This document shows, in pieces, positions 54,234-64,000 of a DNA stretch of 64,000 nucleotides (position 1 is its first letter; every line of letters begins with the position of its first letter). Location: the NCBI GenBank assembly GCA_037039685.1, contig JAWNGF010000005.1, positions 1,984,001 through 2,048,000 on the forward strand, read 5' to 3'. The notes under the pieces are model-generated. The model worked only from the letters and a program-made list of their open reading frames with translations, was not told where the DNA came from and ran no database searches. Made by a program: the position numbers and the translations under genes. The stretch comes from Ceratobasidium sp. AG-K. Its lineage: Eukaryota > Basidiomycota > Agaricomycetes > Cantharellales > Ceratobasidiaceae.

Positions 54234-57200
54234 AATCCGTTAAGGACGAACCAGAGAGCCCAGTCGACACTGTAAACGTCAATACTCCCATCATGTCTAC
54301 GAACGACTCTTACCTGAGCAAGAAAACGTACGATATTCCCCAGCTGAAAGACGACGGCTCGAACTACACCCCATGGAAATTCCGCCAGACGATGGTTCTA
54401 CGCCTACGAGGACTCCTAAACATCGCCAATGGGACCGAGACGGCTCCCGAGCCACTCACCGAAGCCGAGAGCAAAGATTCCGCCAAAGTCGACGCAAAAG
54501 TCACGGAAGTCGCGAAATGGAAGAAACGGGACGAGGAGGCGTTCGCTCAGATCGCTCTCAACATGGAAGACGGCGCGATGACCGAAGTAATCGAAGCAAC
54601 GACGGCTCACGAGGCCTGGACAAAAGTTATCGAGCGTTGGGAAGGGAAGGGAATGCAGTTGCTTTCTTTCCTGTTCCAGCAGTTAACGAACACGAAAATC
54701 GAGGAGGAGGAAGACATCTCCACCGGTTTCAACAACCTCCGCTCGATCGCCTCGAAGATGAAAACACTCGGCGAGACCGTCACCGACATCATGCTCGCGC
54801 AGATCTTCATGAACGCGCTCCCCCCGTCCTACACGATCGTTAGCACCGTCATCCAAACCTCGAACCAGACCGGCATTATCACAACCGACATGGTCGTCAA
54901 GGCCGCTTTAGCTGAAGAGGAACGACGCAAGAAAGGCGTGGGACTTACCGCCATGTTTTCCCAAGTCTCCAAACCCGCTCTGAAGAAATCGTTGGCCCCG
55001 AAGGGCAGGAAGAAGCCGAAAGGCCCCGCCTGCGATAATTGCGGCAAGCCCGGGCACGCCAAGGCTGAATGCTGGGCAAAGGGAGGAGGCGCTGAGGGAA
55101 CGGGACCACGTCAGAAGCGACGCGAGGCAAAGCCGGGCGAGTCGAAGTCAAACGAGTCGAACGCTACGCCCAGAGTCGAAACGGCCAAGCTGGCCATTGC
55201 AAGCCAAGCAGTGGACGATACGCCGACGCTCTACGCACTACCCGCCTTGGGCGACGGATCGCAACGGTCAGTGTGGCTCCTGGACTCTGGAGCATCAAAA
55301 CACATGACGGCAAATCGCCAGTGGTTTTCCACGTACCAGCCGCTCGTACCACCCGTAGCCGTTCGAGTGGGCGACGGGAACCGCATATATGCGACCGGAG
55401 TCGGCCGAATTCGACTAATCTTGCGCGATCGAGCCCGAGCAGAGACTCCCGCTGTCCTCCAGTCCGTCCTGTACGTCCCAGAGCTCCATGCGAGCCTGAT
55501 CTGCGTTCGAGAACTCGTCAAGAACCATTTTGCCGTCAATTTTGGCGAGCACGGAGTACACATCCTAGCTGATCGGGGCAATGGTCCTGAAATCGCATTC
55601 TCATCCGGGTCAGAAGGCAATTTATATCGGATCGACGCTCGAGTAACACATACCGAAGCAGTCACCCATGTCGCCTCTGTCGGTCCCGAGAGCTTGAACA
55701 ACGAGAATGACGAGGAAGCAAACAAATTCGTCGCCTACACAGCCACCCACGTCGCCCGAGCCGATCTGCACACCTGGCATCGTCGCCTAGGCCACATTAG
55801 CTACCAATATGTACTCGATATGGTCAAAAAGGGCGCAGTCGAAGGGATGGATATCATTGGAAGTCGCTTACCACCGCAATCAAAATGCGAGCCATGCCTA
55901 AAAGGCAAGCATACCCACTCCCCCTTTCCTACGTCCGAAAACTGCGCGTCCGAGGTTCTTGAGTTGCTCCATAGCGACCTCCACGGCCCAATTCCACTCC
56001 AAGCTATCCAAGGTGTCAAGTATTTCGCTGTCACCATCAACGATAAGTCGCGCAAAATTTTTGTGCACTTACTGAGGGAAAAGAGCGAATACGTACCCCG
56101 TTTCAAGGAGCTGAAAACGTCAATTGAAAACCTCACGGGCAAGAGAGTAAAACACCTACATACCGATGGCGGAGGCGAATACAGCTCAGCTGCTTTCCAA
56201 GCATGGCTGCAGTCGCATGGAATTCAGCACCAGAGGACCGAGGCAAATTCCTCAGCGAGTAATGGCATCGCCGAATGGGCGATTCGGACGATCAACGACA
56301 GCCAACGGGCAATGCGAGCCGATTCAGACTTACCAGATAAGTACTGGGGCTTTGCGGTTCTCCACGCAGCCCATATCTGGAACGTTACGCCGAAGCGATC
56401 GCTCAACGGCAAGACTCCTGACGAGATATTCACGGGCAAGGCACCCGATGTATCCCGACTCCGCACCTTTGGCTGCAAAGCATGGGCACGAGTACCCGAT
56501 GATCAACGCACCAAGCTCGAAGCTCGATTGATTGAATGCAATTACCTTGGCTTTGCGCTGAACCGTAAGGCGCATATACTCGTTCAGCGGCCAACTGGTC
56601 GCATAATCACTTCGCGTGATGTCGTCTTTGACGAGGGATTCTCGACGCGTCAACGTGTGGTCATTGAGCACGACGAAGACGCCCCATTCCTAGAGCAAGT
56701 GGGCGATCAAGAACACGTCGAGTCATTGCCCAAGGTCACCGAGCCAGAGCCAAAGCCCCAAGAGCATCCGAACGAACAAGAAGTCGAGCCGATCGAGCCC
56801 GGAACCGTGCAAAAGCCACCTAGCAAGCCACCCATCGAGCCAGAGCCAGAGCTAGTCCATCTAGAGCCGCCACGTCGTTTGACTCGAGTTACCAGGCCGC
56901 CTGTACGCTACGGAGCCAAAGTGGGCGCCCAGAACGAATCCGCCACGCGAGCAGATAGACCCACGAGCGAGAGCGCTTTCGACGCGTCTATCCAGCTACC
57001 ACCCGAGTCCTACAACGAGGCGATGGCACGACCCGATGCCAACCTATGGCTCGAAGCCATGGTCGAAGAAATCAAGTCGATAACTGAGCACAAGGTCTGG
57101 AAGCCGGCCGAGAGACCTACCCACAAGAAGGTCATCAAATGTCGATGGGTGTACGCATACAAGCGTGGCGTCGATGGCGAAATCGTCAAGTACAAGGCCC

Positions 57201-58525
57201 GACTCGTCGCAAAAGGTTTCTTACAGGCCCCAGGCACCCACTACGTCGAAATCTCGTCCCCCGTCGCCGCTGCAGACGCATATAGGGTGCTATTTAGCAT
57301 CGTCGCGAGCGAAGACCTCGAACTCCTTCAAATGGACATCAAGACTGCCTTTCTTCACGGCGTTATCGAGGAAGAGCTCTACATGGAGCAACCTGAAGGC
57401 TTTGTCGATGGCGATCATGTCTGGCAGCTCGTTAAGGCACTCTATGGCCTGAAACAGGCTGCACGGGCATTCTATTTACGTCTCAAGGAGGTACTCGAGG
57501 GAATTGGCTTTACCCGGACCGAATCCGACCACGCCGTATTCACTCTACGCGAAGGCGACAACTTGGCGATCATCCTAGCCCACGTCGACGATATGCTACT
57601 CGCTGGCAAACCTCTCTCCTTCCTCGAGTCGATCAAGTCGAAACTACGCGAATCCTTCGATATTGTCGATCTAGGCGAGGCCCGAATGTTTGTTGGAGTC
57701 GAAATCGAGCGCGACCGAGCTGCTGGAACACTGAAAATATGCCAAAAACGCTATATTACCGATATACTCGAGCGTTTCAGTATGTCCGAGTCCAAATCAT
57801 GCGACACGCCCATGGCAGAGTCGCTCAGTCTACCCAAGCTCGATTCCCCGACCATCGACCGTACTCTCTATCAACGCGGTGTCGGATCTCTTATGTACGC
57901 AATGATCTCGACTCGACCCGATATTGGTTTCGCGACCGGATTGCTCGCACAGCATGCCGCAAATCCTGGCGACGAACACTGGTCGGCATTCAAGCGCGTA
58001 CTGCGGTACCTCCAAGGCACTAGGGCGCTCGGGATCGTTTTCGATCGCTCCAAGCCGTCCAATCTCAGCGGCTATGTTGACTCCGACTACGCTGGTGATC
58101 CGAACACGAGCAGATCGACTACTGGCTGGGTTTTCCACATCGCCGGAGGTGCCATCGCCTGGTCGTCGCGCAAGCAACCGACCGTCTCGCTTTCAAGTAC
58201 CGAGGCCGAATACGTCGCCGCCGCGAGTGCTGCACGCCAGCTCCTTTGGCTGCGTCAGTTTCTTGCCGAGCTCGGATTTTTGCCCGATGGTCCGACTACG
58301 TTGCACACCGACAACCAATCGAGCATCGCACTCGCCAAGAACCCCGTCAATCATCAAAACACCAAGCATATACGAGTAAAATATCATTTTATTCGCGAGG
58401 TGATCGAACTTCGCGAAGTCGATCTCCAATACATCCCGACCGATCATCAAGTCGCCGACGTACTTACCAAGTCACTCGGTCGCGTCAAGTTTCCTGGCTT
58501 TGTAGCCGGTATGGGAATGATTTAA
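54224..58525 (+). CDS. Copia Gag-Pol polyprotein
   Basis: 1,433 codons without interruption. Order: gag (UBN2-like, residues about 30-250), CCHC knuckle CDNCGKPGHAKAEC (about 270), protease LLDSGASKHMT (about 352), GAG-pre-integrase HRRLGHISYQYV (about 520), integrase with CEPCLKGKH and DDE residues in LHSDLHG, HTDGGGEY and NGIAEW, RT with MDIKTAFLHG and HVDDML (His where Tyr is usual), and RNase H with VDSDYAGD, STEAEYVA and HTDNQS. Single-ORF organisation is normal for copia elements; processing is by the internal protease. The usual Arg after NGxAE is Trp here, which may or may not matter. The first ATG lies in the primer site; the next, MSTNDSYL at 54293, is an alternative start. Confidence 0.93.
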   Translation: MSPESVKDEPESPVDTVNVNTPIMSTNDSYLSKKTYDIPQLKDDGSNYTPWKFRQTMVLRLRGLLNIANGTETAPEPLTEAESKDSAKVDAKVTEVAKWKKRDEEAFAQIALNMEDGAMTEVIEATTAHEAWTKVIERWEGKGMQLLSFLFQQLTNTKIEEEEDISTGFNNLRSIASKMKTLGETVTDIMLAQIFMNALPPSYTIVSTVIQTSNQTGIITTDMVVKAALAEEERRKKGVGLTAMFSQVSKPALKKSLAPKGRKKPKGPACDNCGKPGHAKAECWAKGGGAEGTGPRQKRREAKPGESKSNESNATPRVETAKLAIASQAVDDTPTLYALPALGDGSQRSVWLLDSGASKHMTANRQWFSTYQPLVPPVAVRVGDGNRIYATGVGRIRLILRDRARAETPAVLQSVLYVPELHASLICVRELVKNHFAVNFGEHGVHILADRGNGPEIAFSSGSEGNLYRIDARVTHTEAVTHVASVGPESLNNENDEEANKFVAYTATHVARADLHTWHRRLGHISYQYVLDMVKKGAVEGMDIIGSRLPPQSKCEPCLKGKHTHSPFPTSENCASEVLELLHSDLHGPIPLQAIQGVKYFAVTINDKSRKIFVHLLREKSEYVPRFKELKTSIENLTGKRVKHLHTDGGGEYSSAAFQAWLQSHGIQHQRTEANSSASNGIAEWAIRTINDSQRAMRADSDLPDKYWGFAVLHAAHIWNVTPKRSLNGKTPDEIFTGKAPDVSRLRTFGCKAWARVPDDQRTKLEARLIECNYLGFALNRKAHILVQRPTGRIITSRDVVFDEGFSTRQRVVIEHDEDAPFLEQVGDQEHVESLPKVTEPEPKPQEHPNEQEVEPIEPGTVQKPPSKPPIEPEPELVHLEPPRRLTRVTRPPVRYGAKVGAQNESATRADRPTSESAFDASIQLPPESYNEAMARPDANLWLEAMVEEIKSITEHKVWKPAERPTHKKVIKCRWVYAYKRGVDGEIVKYKARLVAKGFLQAPGTHYVEISSPVAAADAYRVLFSIVASEDLELLQMDIKTAFLHGVIEEELYMEQPEGFVDGDHVWQLVKALYGLKQAARAFYLRLKEVLEGIGFTRTESDHAVFTLREGDNLAIILAHVDDMLLAGKPLSFLESIKSKLRESFDIVDLGEARMFVGVEIERDRAAGTLKICQKRYITDILERFSMSESKSCDTPMAESLSLPKLDSPTIDRTLYQRGVGSLMYAMISTRPDIGFATGLLAQHAANPGDEHWSAFKRVLRYLQGTRALGIVFDRSKPSNLSGYVDSDYAGDPNTSRSTTGWVFHIAGGAIAWSSRKQPTVSLSSTEAEYVAAASAARQLLWLRQFLAELGFLPDGPTTLHTDNQSSIALAKNPVNHQNTKHIRVKYHFIREVIELREVDLQYIPTDHQVADVLTKSLGRVKFPGFVAGMGMI

Positions 58526-58569
58526 TATCTTTTAATTTTCTTCTTTCTACTCGCAATTCCGAGTGGGCG

Positions 58570-58856
58570 TGTTGAAATTTCATTATCTCTCGTAGTTAGA
58601 CGCATATAATCATGTGACTTAGACGTTTCCGCGACGGTTGGTTAAAGAGTCATGTCAAGGACATTTCAACCTCAGTTCTCTACTTCCACGTAGCACGAGC
58701 TGAGGTATGTTTTGTTGTTTTCTCTCGTATTTATGTTGCTCATTGTATACCTGTAGATAGATTCTCATATAGGTATATACATTAGTTCTCTACTTCCACG
58801 TAGCACGAGCTGAGATAGATTCTCATATAGCTCGGCACGACGCGCTAATCGCAACA
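58570..58856 (+). repeat. Copia 3' LTR
   Basis: 287 bases, one difference from the 5' LTR, preceded by a G-rich polypurine stretch (GAGTGGGCG). Confidence 0.95.
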
Positions 58857-59936
58857 TTAACCGAGGCGCGGATGAGTGGATATACCTGTCACTTCCCACC
58901 AGTCCCTATCCTTTCAGTGTCTCAAGATTCAAGTATATCTACTACACCACTCTCCCCGAACTAGAGCAGCACCTGTCCTTTGTCGGGTCGACCAAGGACC
59001 CGAGTCGCGGGCGTCCTGTAGAGATCAAGACACTCACTCCCTCAGCTCAGGCCCAGGTACCTGCTGGCAGTACCGCGAACGAAGATCCAGGAGAGACCAA
59101 ACTGGAAGAAGCTGACGACGTCACAGACCTTTCTCCTTCTCAAGTCGACCTTGTATCTACGATGCCAAAAGCCGAAACTGGGCGAGTCCTCACTGGAGAG
59201 GACATTAGCATGGGTAAAACCATCCTTTTATACTACCAACGATATGCATTCCGGCAGCGCATCAAGGCGCAACGCGCCATTCGCATCATTTGGGCATACT
59301 ACTCTCGATATCAGTTGCGCTTCAAAGCACCTCGTACAGCAACTGAAGACAGGATTCGGAAGCTTCATAGTGACTACAAGCAGGATACTGAATCCATCGA
59401 CTGTCCTTTGCTACTGGTCCAGCAGTTCCGACGACACGAGCGAATTCTGTTGGGATATATGCCACATGTGGCGGTGTATCTCCGTGGCCTGGAAGAAGTC
59501 AACCAGCAACAAAAGGCATTGAATAAAATGAGACTACAAAAAGTAGAGCATGAAGAGCTCGAGAAGGTTCAATCGAGGATGACCGCTTGCAGGTAAGTTT
59601 CAATAGTCGATGGGTTGTCAATGTCAAGCTCACAATCTCTGTTCTTTTTTATTACTTGCATTACAGCGATATTTCCAAGAGGCTCAAGGCCCTGACTCAG
59701 AACACTGCACCCGGCTCCAAAGCCTTGCACCAAATCGACTCTCTTCGCGAGCAAGTTAAACGGGTAGATGATCTGCGCAAACAAATTAGACGAACATTTG
59801 GCGAGGACGTGATATCTGCCGATCTCGAGCAGCAGTATCGGTTGGGCGTATGGGCGATTCTCTCCCGCCTCCCGTGAAGACCGAACCCAAGCCGCAGAAG
59901 CCGGAGTTGAATGTATCCGACCTTATGGACGTGTAG
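58857..59936 (+). pseudogene. Copy C, piece 6: C-terminal end
   Basis: Resumes with the right TTAAC and NRGADEWIYLSL, continuous in one exon to 59593 through the IQ-like helix (AIRIIWAYYSRYQLR) and MPHVAVYLRGLEEVN. The last exon starts near 59668 and ends DLMDVYL-like after a one-base frame change near 59870. In the present frame translation stops at 59875-59877; the ancestral stop is TAG at 59934-59936. Together with pieces 1-5 the host sequence sums to about 8.85 kb, the length of copy B. Confidence 0.85.
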
Positions 59937-60359
59937 CAATCTAGCATTTGTATCCTACTTGATTATGAATGACCAAACTGTTGAACATGTGATACTAGTA
60001 GTTTGCCTGGTGACTCGTTGTGCTGCTTGTTTCTCTTACCAATGCGTGAGGATGTTGGGCGTGGTGTATTGGGGTAAGTACTACAGAGATTCCACCCGTT
60101 CTGTATTTCACGGCTCATAATTTCCAAATTTTTGTTGGTTTGTGCTCAAAGGCTGCATTGGCATCCGGGCGCTCACAATGACGTTGAAGTCGGGGTCTGT
60201 TTGGGTGAGCTGTTCTTCAATATTTGCAATAACAACCCTGATCCGTCAGTGGCAACCTGATAGCCACTACAAGATCCCTGTGTGCCTGACACTCAACCCC
60301 AACACCTGTTCTTGTTTAACCTATTTTGCGATACCAACACCACTTGGATATGCAACACC
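59937..60359. other. Short spacer between copies C and D
   Basis: Only about 420 bases separate C and D, against about 2.3-2.5 kb between the other copies. It holds the D promoter dyad; nothing else is recognised. Confidence 0.5.
60249..60267 (+). promoter_or_regulatory. Promoter dyad GTGGC-N9-GCCAC upstream of copy D
   Basis: Same half-sites as before B and C but with a 9-base spacer, about 93 bases before the degenerate start of copy D. Confidence 0.45.
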
Positions 60360-63300
60360 ATAACCGGACCAAGTCTGGTTTTCGGAAACACTCACTGAAC
60401 TTTCTCATGAAGATCTTCAACTCTTTTCTCGTAAATCAAACAAGCTTGGAGATCGTCGGGAGGAGCAAGCGTTATCCCCTACCTCACCAAAGCTTTGTAA
60501 AAACTCCAATAAAGACACCCTTGCTGAACCACGTCCCTCAACCCCCAAAGAATGGATTGCGTTTGCTCAAGCAAAGCTTTGGCAGACGACAGGGGCAATT
60601 CTCGTCTTGGCTAATCTGAGCCGGATTTACTCGAATTTCTCATTACAGGTGCGTACGAATCGAAGATTCAATTTATGTCTACTCATACGCGTATCCACAG
60701 CGGACGAGGAGATTCGAGACACGGTCCAGGAATGGGCATGCAAGTTGGCTTTCCCAACGACACGCGACGGGTGGAAAACAAGTCCGAGTTGTGCCCTCCT
60801 TGAGCGTTTCCAAACCTACTTGAATCGTATTCCCCCCAAACTAGCCAATTGCAAAGTGGATGAAACAAGTCAGCAGATGACATTGTTCCTTGCCGTTCTT
60901 GCCGCACTCGACCACATCACGTTCGACGTTGAACACAAGGAAGAGCCAGAGGAAGAAGAGGCGGACCCGTTCTTCAAAGTCAGGTCAAGAAGAGTCAGAA
61001 GAAACGCAAGGCTGCGGCCGGGAAGTTGACCTGTGCCTGTCAAAACACAGCCGTCGTCGACCCGAGGGTGTTCGCAGCCGCTGGTTTTGAGCTTCCGACT
61101 TGTCTGGAGGAGATTCTGGATATCGAGTTTGCCATATTGTTGCGTTTGCAAGAGGGACTCAAGGTCAACCCATTTGCTGTTAATTGGATGAAGCCACTTT
61201 ATTAACTCGGCAGCAGGTCTTGTTTACGGCGTTCAAGAACCCAGAGCTGGCCGTCCATGCAAAGGCGTTGTTCTTCAAACAGCCTCTACAATTTGTGCCA
61301 TCCAAGGTTACGACTATGAATAATACCAAAGCCACCACCAATGAGAACACCAACGCCCCTGATTTGAGTGTTTTCCCCACATTCGTCCCCTTGCGGCAGC
61401 CAAATACTTTGACAAGAGTTCGGCTCTTAGCGCATGGCCCGTTATTGTTTCCGGACGCGCCGTGTCCGACCTACGCCAGATGCAGAAGCGAGATAGCCAT
61501 GTTTTCGCAATGGTTCACAAGAAGATCACGTGCGTCGCGTTCATCACTTTCAAACGGTGCTGACGCTCATTTGAACCTTGTTTTGCCTTTTCGATCCTCG
61601 ATATCATAGAGAACTCTCACAAGGATTCTTCTCAGACAGTAATCAGAAGAAGCTGCAAGGATTGGATACCGAAGGTGCGGTTCGGGTCCTGCCATGCCAT
61701 ACTCGGTGAAGGGGTGCTGAGTTGCGCCTGCCATCAGTCCCAATATACGAGGCCAAGGTTTCTCGCGATCTCAGGATTGTGTATCAGATCGCCTCGATAC
61801 TGATGTTGATGCCAAGGTCCATTCCTTTGGTTTGATGATCTTTGCAGTAATCTTGCTGACGATTTTGTCATATATATGTAGGTTGACAAGCAGAGTAAGA
61901 TCACAGTGACATCCCTTCCACTCCTTTGCCACTAAGCTTCAATTACAGTCATCAAGCTGTACGGTGTGTATACCCACGCACAGCTGGATAATTGGATGTG
62001 GGCACTGGTTTCACATTACCATATCCATCAATGCGGGAAAGAATATCAGCCGCAGGTACGTATTTCCACACGAGCTTGGTATTTCAAACTCACAATTTGC
62101 AGGTGCCTATTCCGTACCACACATTCGCGCACCGGGACAAAATGTTACCCTTCCGGCCCAATTCAAGCACAAGGAAGACATGGAGATTCCTGTTGAGGTG
62201 TCTCCAACTGAGGCACCCAGTTTGGATGGCATGACCGAGAAGGATTTCTTGAATGTGAGTGACGCGCGAAGGCCCGAGATGGGTATTCTGATATTCAAAA
62301 ATTTGTCTCTTAGTTGCATTTGCTCATTGCGTGAGTCTACTATCCGTACAAACATTTTCGTCGATTTGACTCTTGGGCCGTAGATTGGAAAAGTTTATTC
62401 CAATGTCACGGTCACTTATCAACTGTGAGCTTACCTATAGTTTGTATTGATTCACCGGCCCTCATTATATTGCAGCAATCCTGAACGATTCTGATGCAAG
62501 CCATGTGTTCCATGTTTTGTGAGCATCCAAGGCGTCAATGGACACGAACTGGCTTGCTAACTCATATGATAGCGCCAAAGAAAAGGAGATTATATATTAC
62601 AACTCTGCGTGTTTCGTCCTAGGCCGCAGTGGCACAGGTGTGATTAACTCGTGTCAAGCGTGAATTTTACTAAACCATTGTATTTAGGGAAAACAACTAG
62701 TATTTTGTTCAAGGTTCGTCTATAGGCATGACTCTTGATGCATCGACTCGTTCTTATTTTCTTGAAGATGATCGGGATTGAAAAGCTGTTCAAGAGCATG
62801 GAGGAAATGGCCAAGCCCCGCCAGGTTTTTGTCACTCAATCTCGCGTATTGGCTCAGCGTGTTCAAGAATATTATCAAAATCTCGTCAAGAGCTCATTGG
62901 AAAACTTGGACAAAGCTTCAAAGCCAGCCAAGGACAAGGAACATGTCTTGGCTGATCTCGATGACAAAGAAGCTAGCGCATTTGGATTGCCGCCTAAATA
63001 CTCAATGCTCGGGGACCATCACTTTCCGTTGTTTCTTACCTTTGACCAAGTAGGTCTCCTTGGTTGCTCATGGACTCGCCTAACAGGATGCAGTATAGTT
63101 TTGCAGCTTGCTCGAAGCGGATTTCGGACTTCAATCAAGACGTTCAACTAGAACCAAGACACAAGCCGCCACAGAGAAGCGATTCGCCATCGCAGAGGTC
63201 GCCGATGTGAAGATTGACCTCGACAGCGAAGTGGAAGTCAAAACCGCAGACATAGTTCTTTCTCCATCCACCGGCACCAAGGACGAGGTTTTGCATGCCA

Positions 63301-64000
63301 AGCTTGCGGCAGTAACATTTGAGTAAGTCGCCTTATGATCCCTCGAGTCTTATTTGAATTAAAGGGACTGGCAGGATCTTTGTCGCAGCCTACTGGGCGC
63401 ACTTTGATTTCCGACTCACGAAAGGGTTTGACCCCGCACTCGTATATAGCGAGTTTTTAGGCGTCATCGAGGTTTGTCCCTAATTTCAATACCCACGCCG
63501 GGAGGTCTAACGCGAGCGTTGCTTTAGGGTTCCGAGGCCGCACTGGCATCCGAAACCGGGGCTCTCACTTGTGAGGAATACATTAGTTTGAGTCATCGTA
63601 AATCCTCGTTTGCGTCGCAGAGGGATCGAGTTTACGACTTGTACGAGATTTACCGCAAGCGCAAGCAGCAGCTTGGTGGGTACAACGCTGCGGAACGGTA
63701 CATGCTCAGATTACCAAAACTACCCTTCTGCTCATTGGCCAAACAGCACTCATGCACTTTTGGCGGCCTTGAATGATGGCGTACCTGGCTCAAAGTTTGA
63801 TTGCTTGTAAGTAGGGGTATTTGCCCATATTCAGCCGACTAATTTGACTGCATATATCCAGGTATATTGACAAGGTATGTGGATAAGGACGATGTTATTG
63901 CTCGGTACTAATTGGCTAGCGGCTGTCATTTAATCTAGGCTCAAGGCAACCTTCTTGTTGACATTAAACGTGCGTGAGACTTCCGTGACTTTGATCGCAA
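60360..64000 (+). pseudogene. Copy D: decayed 5' part of a fourth helicase paralogue (continues beyond window)
   Basis: The start codon position reads ATA (60360-60362), followed by TGPSLVFG where B and C have T/PRPSRAKSD. Homology resumes at STPKEWIAFAQAKL (near 60538). Frame changes occur in the acidic segment near 60980, in a T4C4 run near 61370 and near 61790. The helicase start is readable: GRSGTG ends near 62637 and KTTSILFK follows, then FVTQSRVLAQRVQEYY (near 62826), LCSLLEADFGLQS and THALLAALNDGVPG. Motif II reads YID-K-AQGN (63862-63874 and from 63939), losing the Glu and the final Asp of DEAQD. The Lys is shared with copy C, so C and D are probably sister copies. Lost start, frameshifts and dead motif II make this a pseudogene. 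Confidence 0.8.

Larger units (their letters stand above)
53933..58856 (+). mobile_element. Ty1/copia retrotransposon, apparently intact
   Basis: 4,924 bases, 287-bp LTRs that differ at one base (GACACTTC against GACATTTC), target duplication TTAAC (53928-53932 and 58857-58861). One uninterrupted polyprotein frame, primer site and polypurine tract present. By sequence alone it could be active. Confidence 0.95.

Noticed and set aside
54373..54843. 156-codon overlapping frame inside copia gag
   Set aside because: Arg-rich frame produced by the codon bias of the copia polyprotein; no homologue or start context.

Overview
The window is a gene-family and retrotransposon landscape from a filamentous basidiomycete fungus, most likely an agaricomycete close to Rhizoctonia. 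The reasons are dense short GT-AG introns of about 50-60 bases with several micro-exons, Ty3/gypsy chromoviruses whose start-site and primer-site arrangement matches the Tf1/sushi type, and the style of the duplicated helicase family. The species call is inference from memory of such proteins, not a search.

Layout: four tandem, same-strand copies of one large gene, here called A (3' end only, 27-2312), B (4776-13572), C (15851-59936) and D (5' part only, 60360 to the window end). Each encodes a superfamily 1A (UvrD/Rep-type) helicase core followed by a long TPR-like and IQ-like C-terminal half, an architecture resembling the TRANK1 (TPR and ankyrin repeat-containing protein 1) group. Copy B keeps all helicase motifs (Walker A GTGKTT, DEAQD, GDTAQ, NYRS, SKGLEFD, YVGLTRAR) and fits about 36 exons. 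It carries two apparent single-base frameshifts. A decayed ZIP zinc-transporter fragment lies between B and C.

Copy C has been blown up from about 8.8 kb to 44 kb. It contains a nested pair of gypsy chromoviruses (Gy-A on plus, Gy-B on minus, plus a solo LTR of the Gy-A family inside Gy-B), two young copies of one gypsy family (Gy-2 and Gy-3, both minus), a Ty1/copia element (plus), and a 1.09-kb terminal-inverted-repeat element in an intron. Target-site duplications are visible for Gy-B (GTGAC), the solo LTR (AGTTG), Gy-2 (TTGCC), Gy-3 (CTTTA) and copia (TTAAC). The six host pieces add up to 8.85 kb, the length of copy B. Copies A and B and the spacers carry no recognisable insertion.

The elements are informative in themselves. 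Gy-A, Gy-2 and Gy-3 each have a primer-binding site complementary to the predicted first 12 bases of their own transcript, implying Tf1-like self-priming. Gy-2 and Gy-3 have a perfect -1 slippery heptamer just before the gag stop. Gy-A, Gy-2 and Gy-3 have an extra third gene 3' of the chromodomain, overlapping the end of pol in another frame. In Gy-2 and Gy-3 this protein ends in a SUMO-interaction-like motif. The copia element uses a primer site matching the initiator tRNA-Met anticodon arm, and its start codon lies inside that site. Premature stops in Gy-A, and the differences between old and young LTRs, are almost all CpG to TpG/CpA changes, pointing to cytosine-methylation-type decay.

Exon borders were set by eye from splice signals and cross-copy comparison, so some will be off by a few bases. 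Several single-base indels sit in homopolymers and could be assembly errors.
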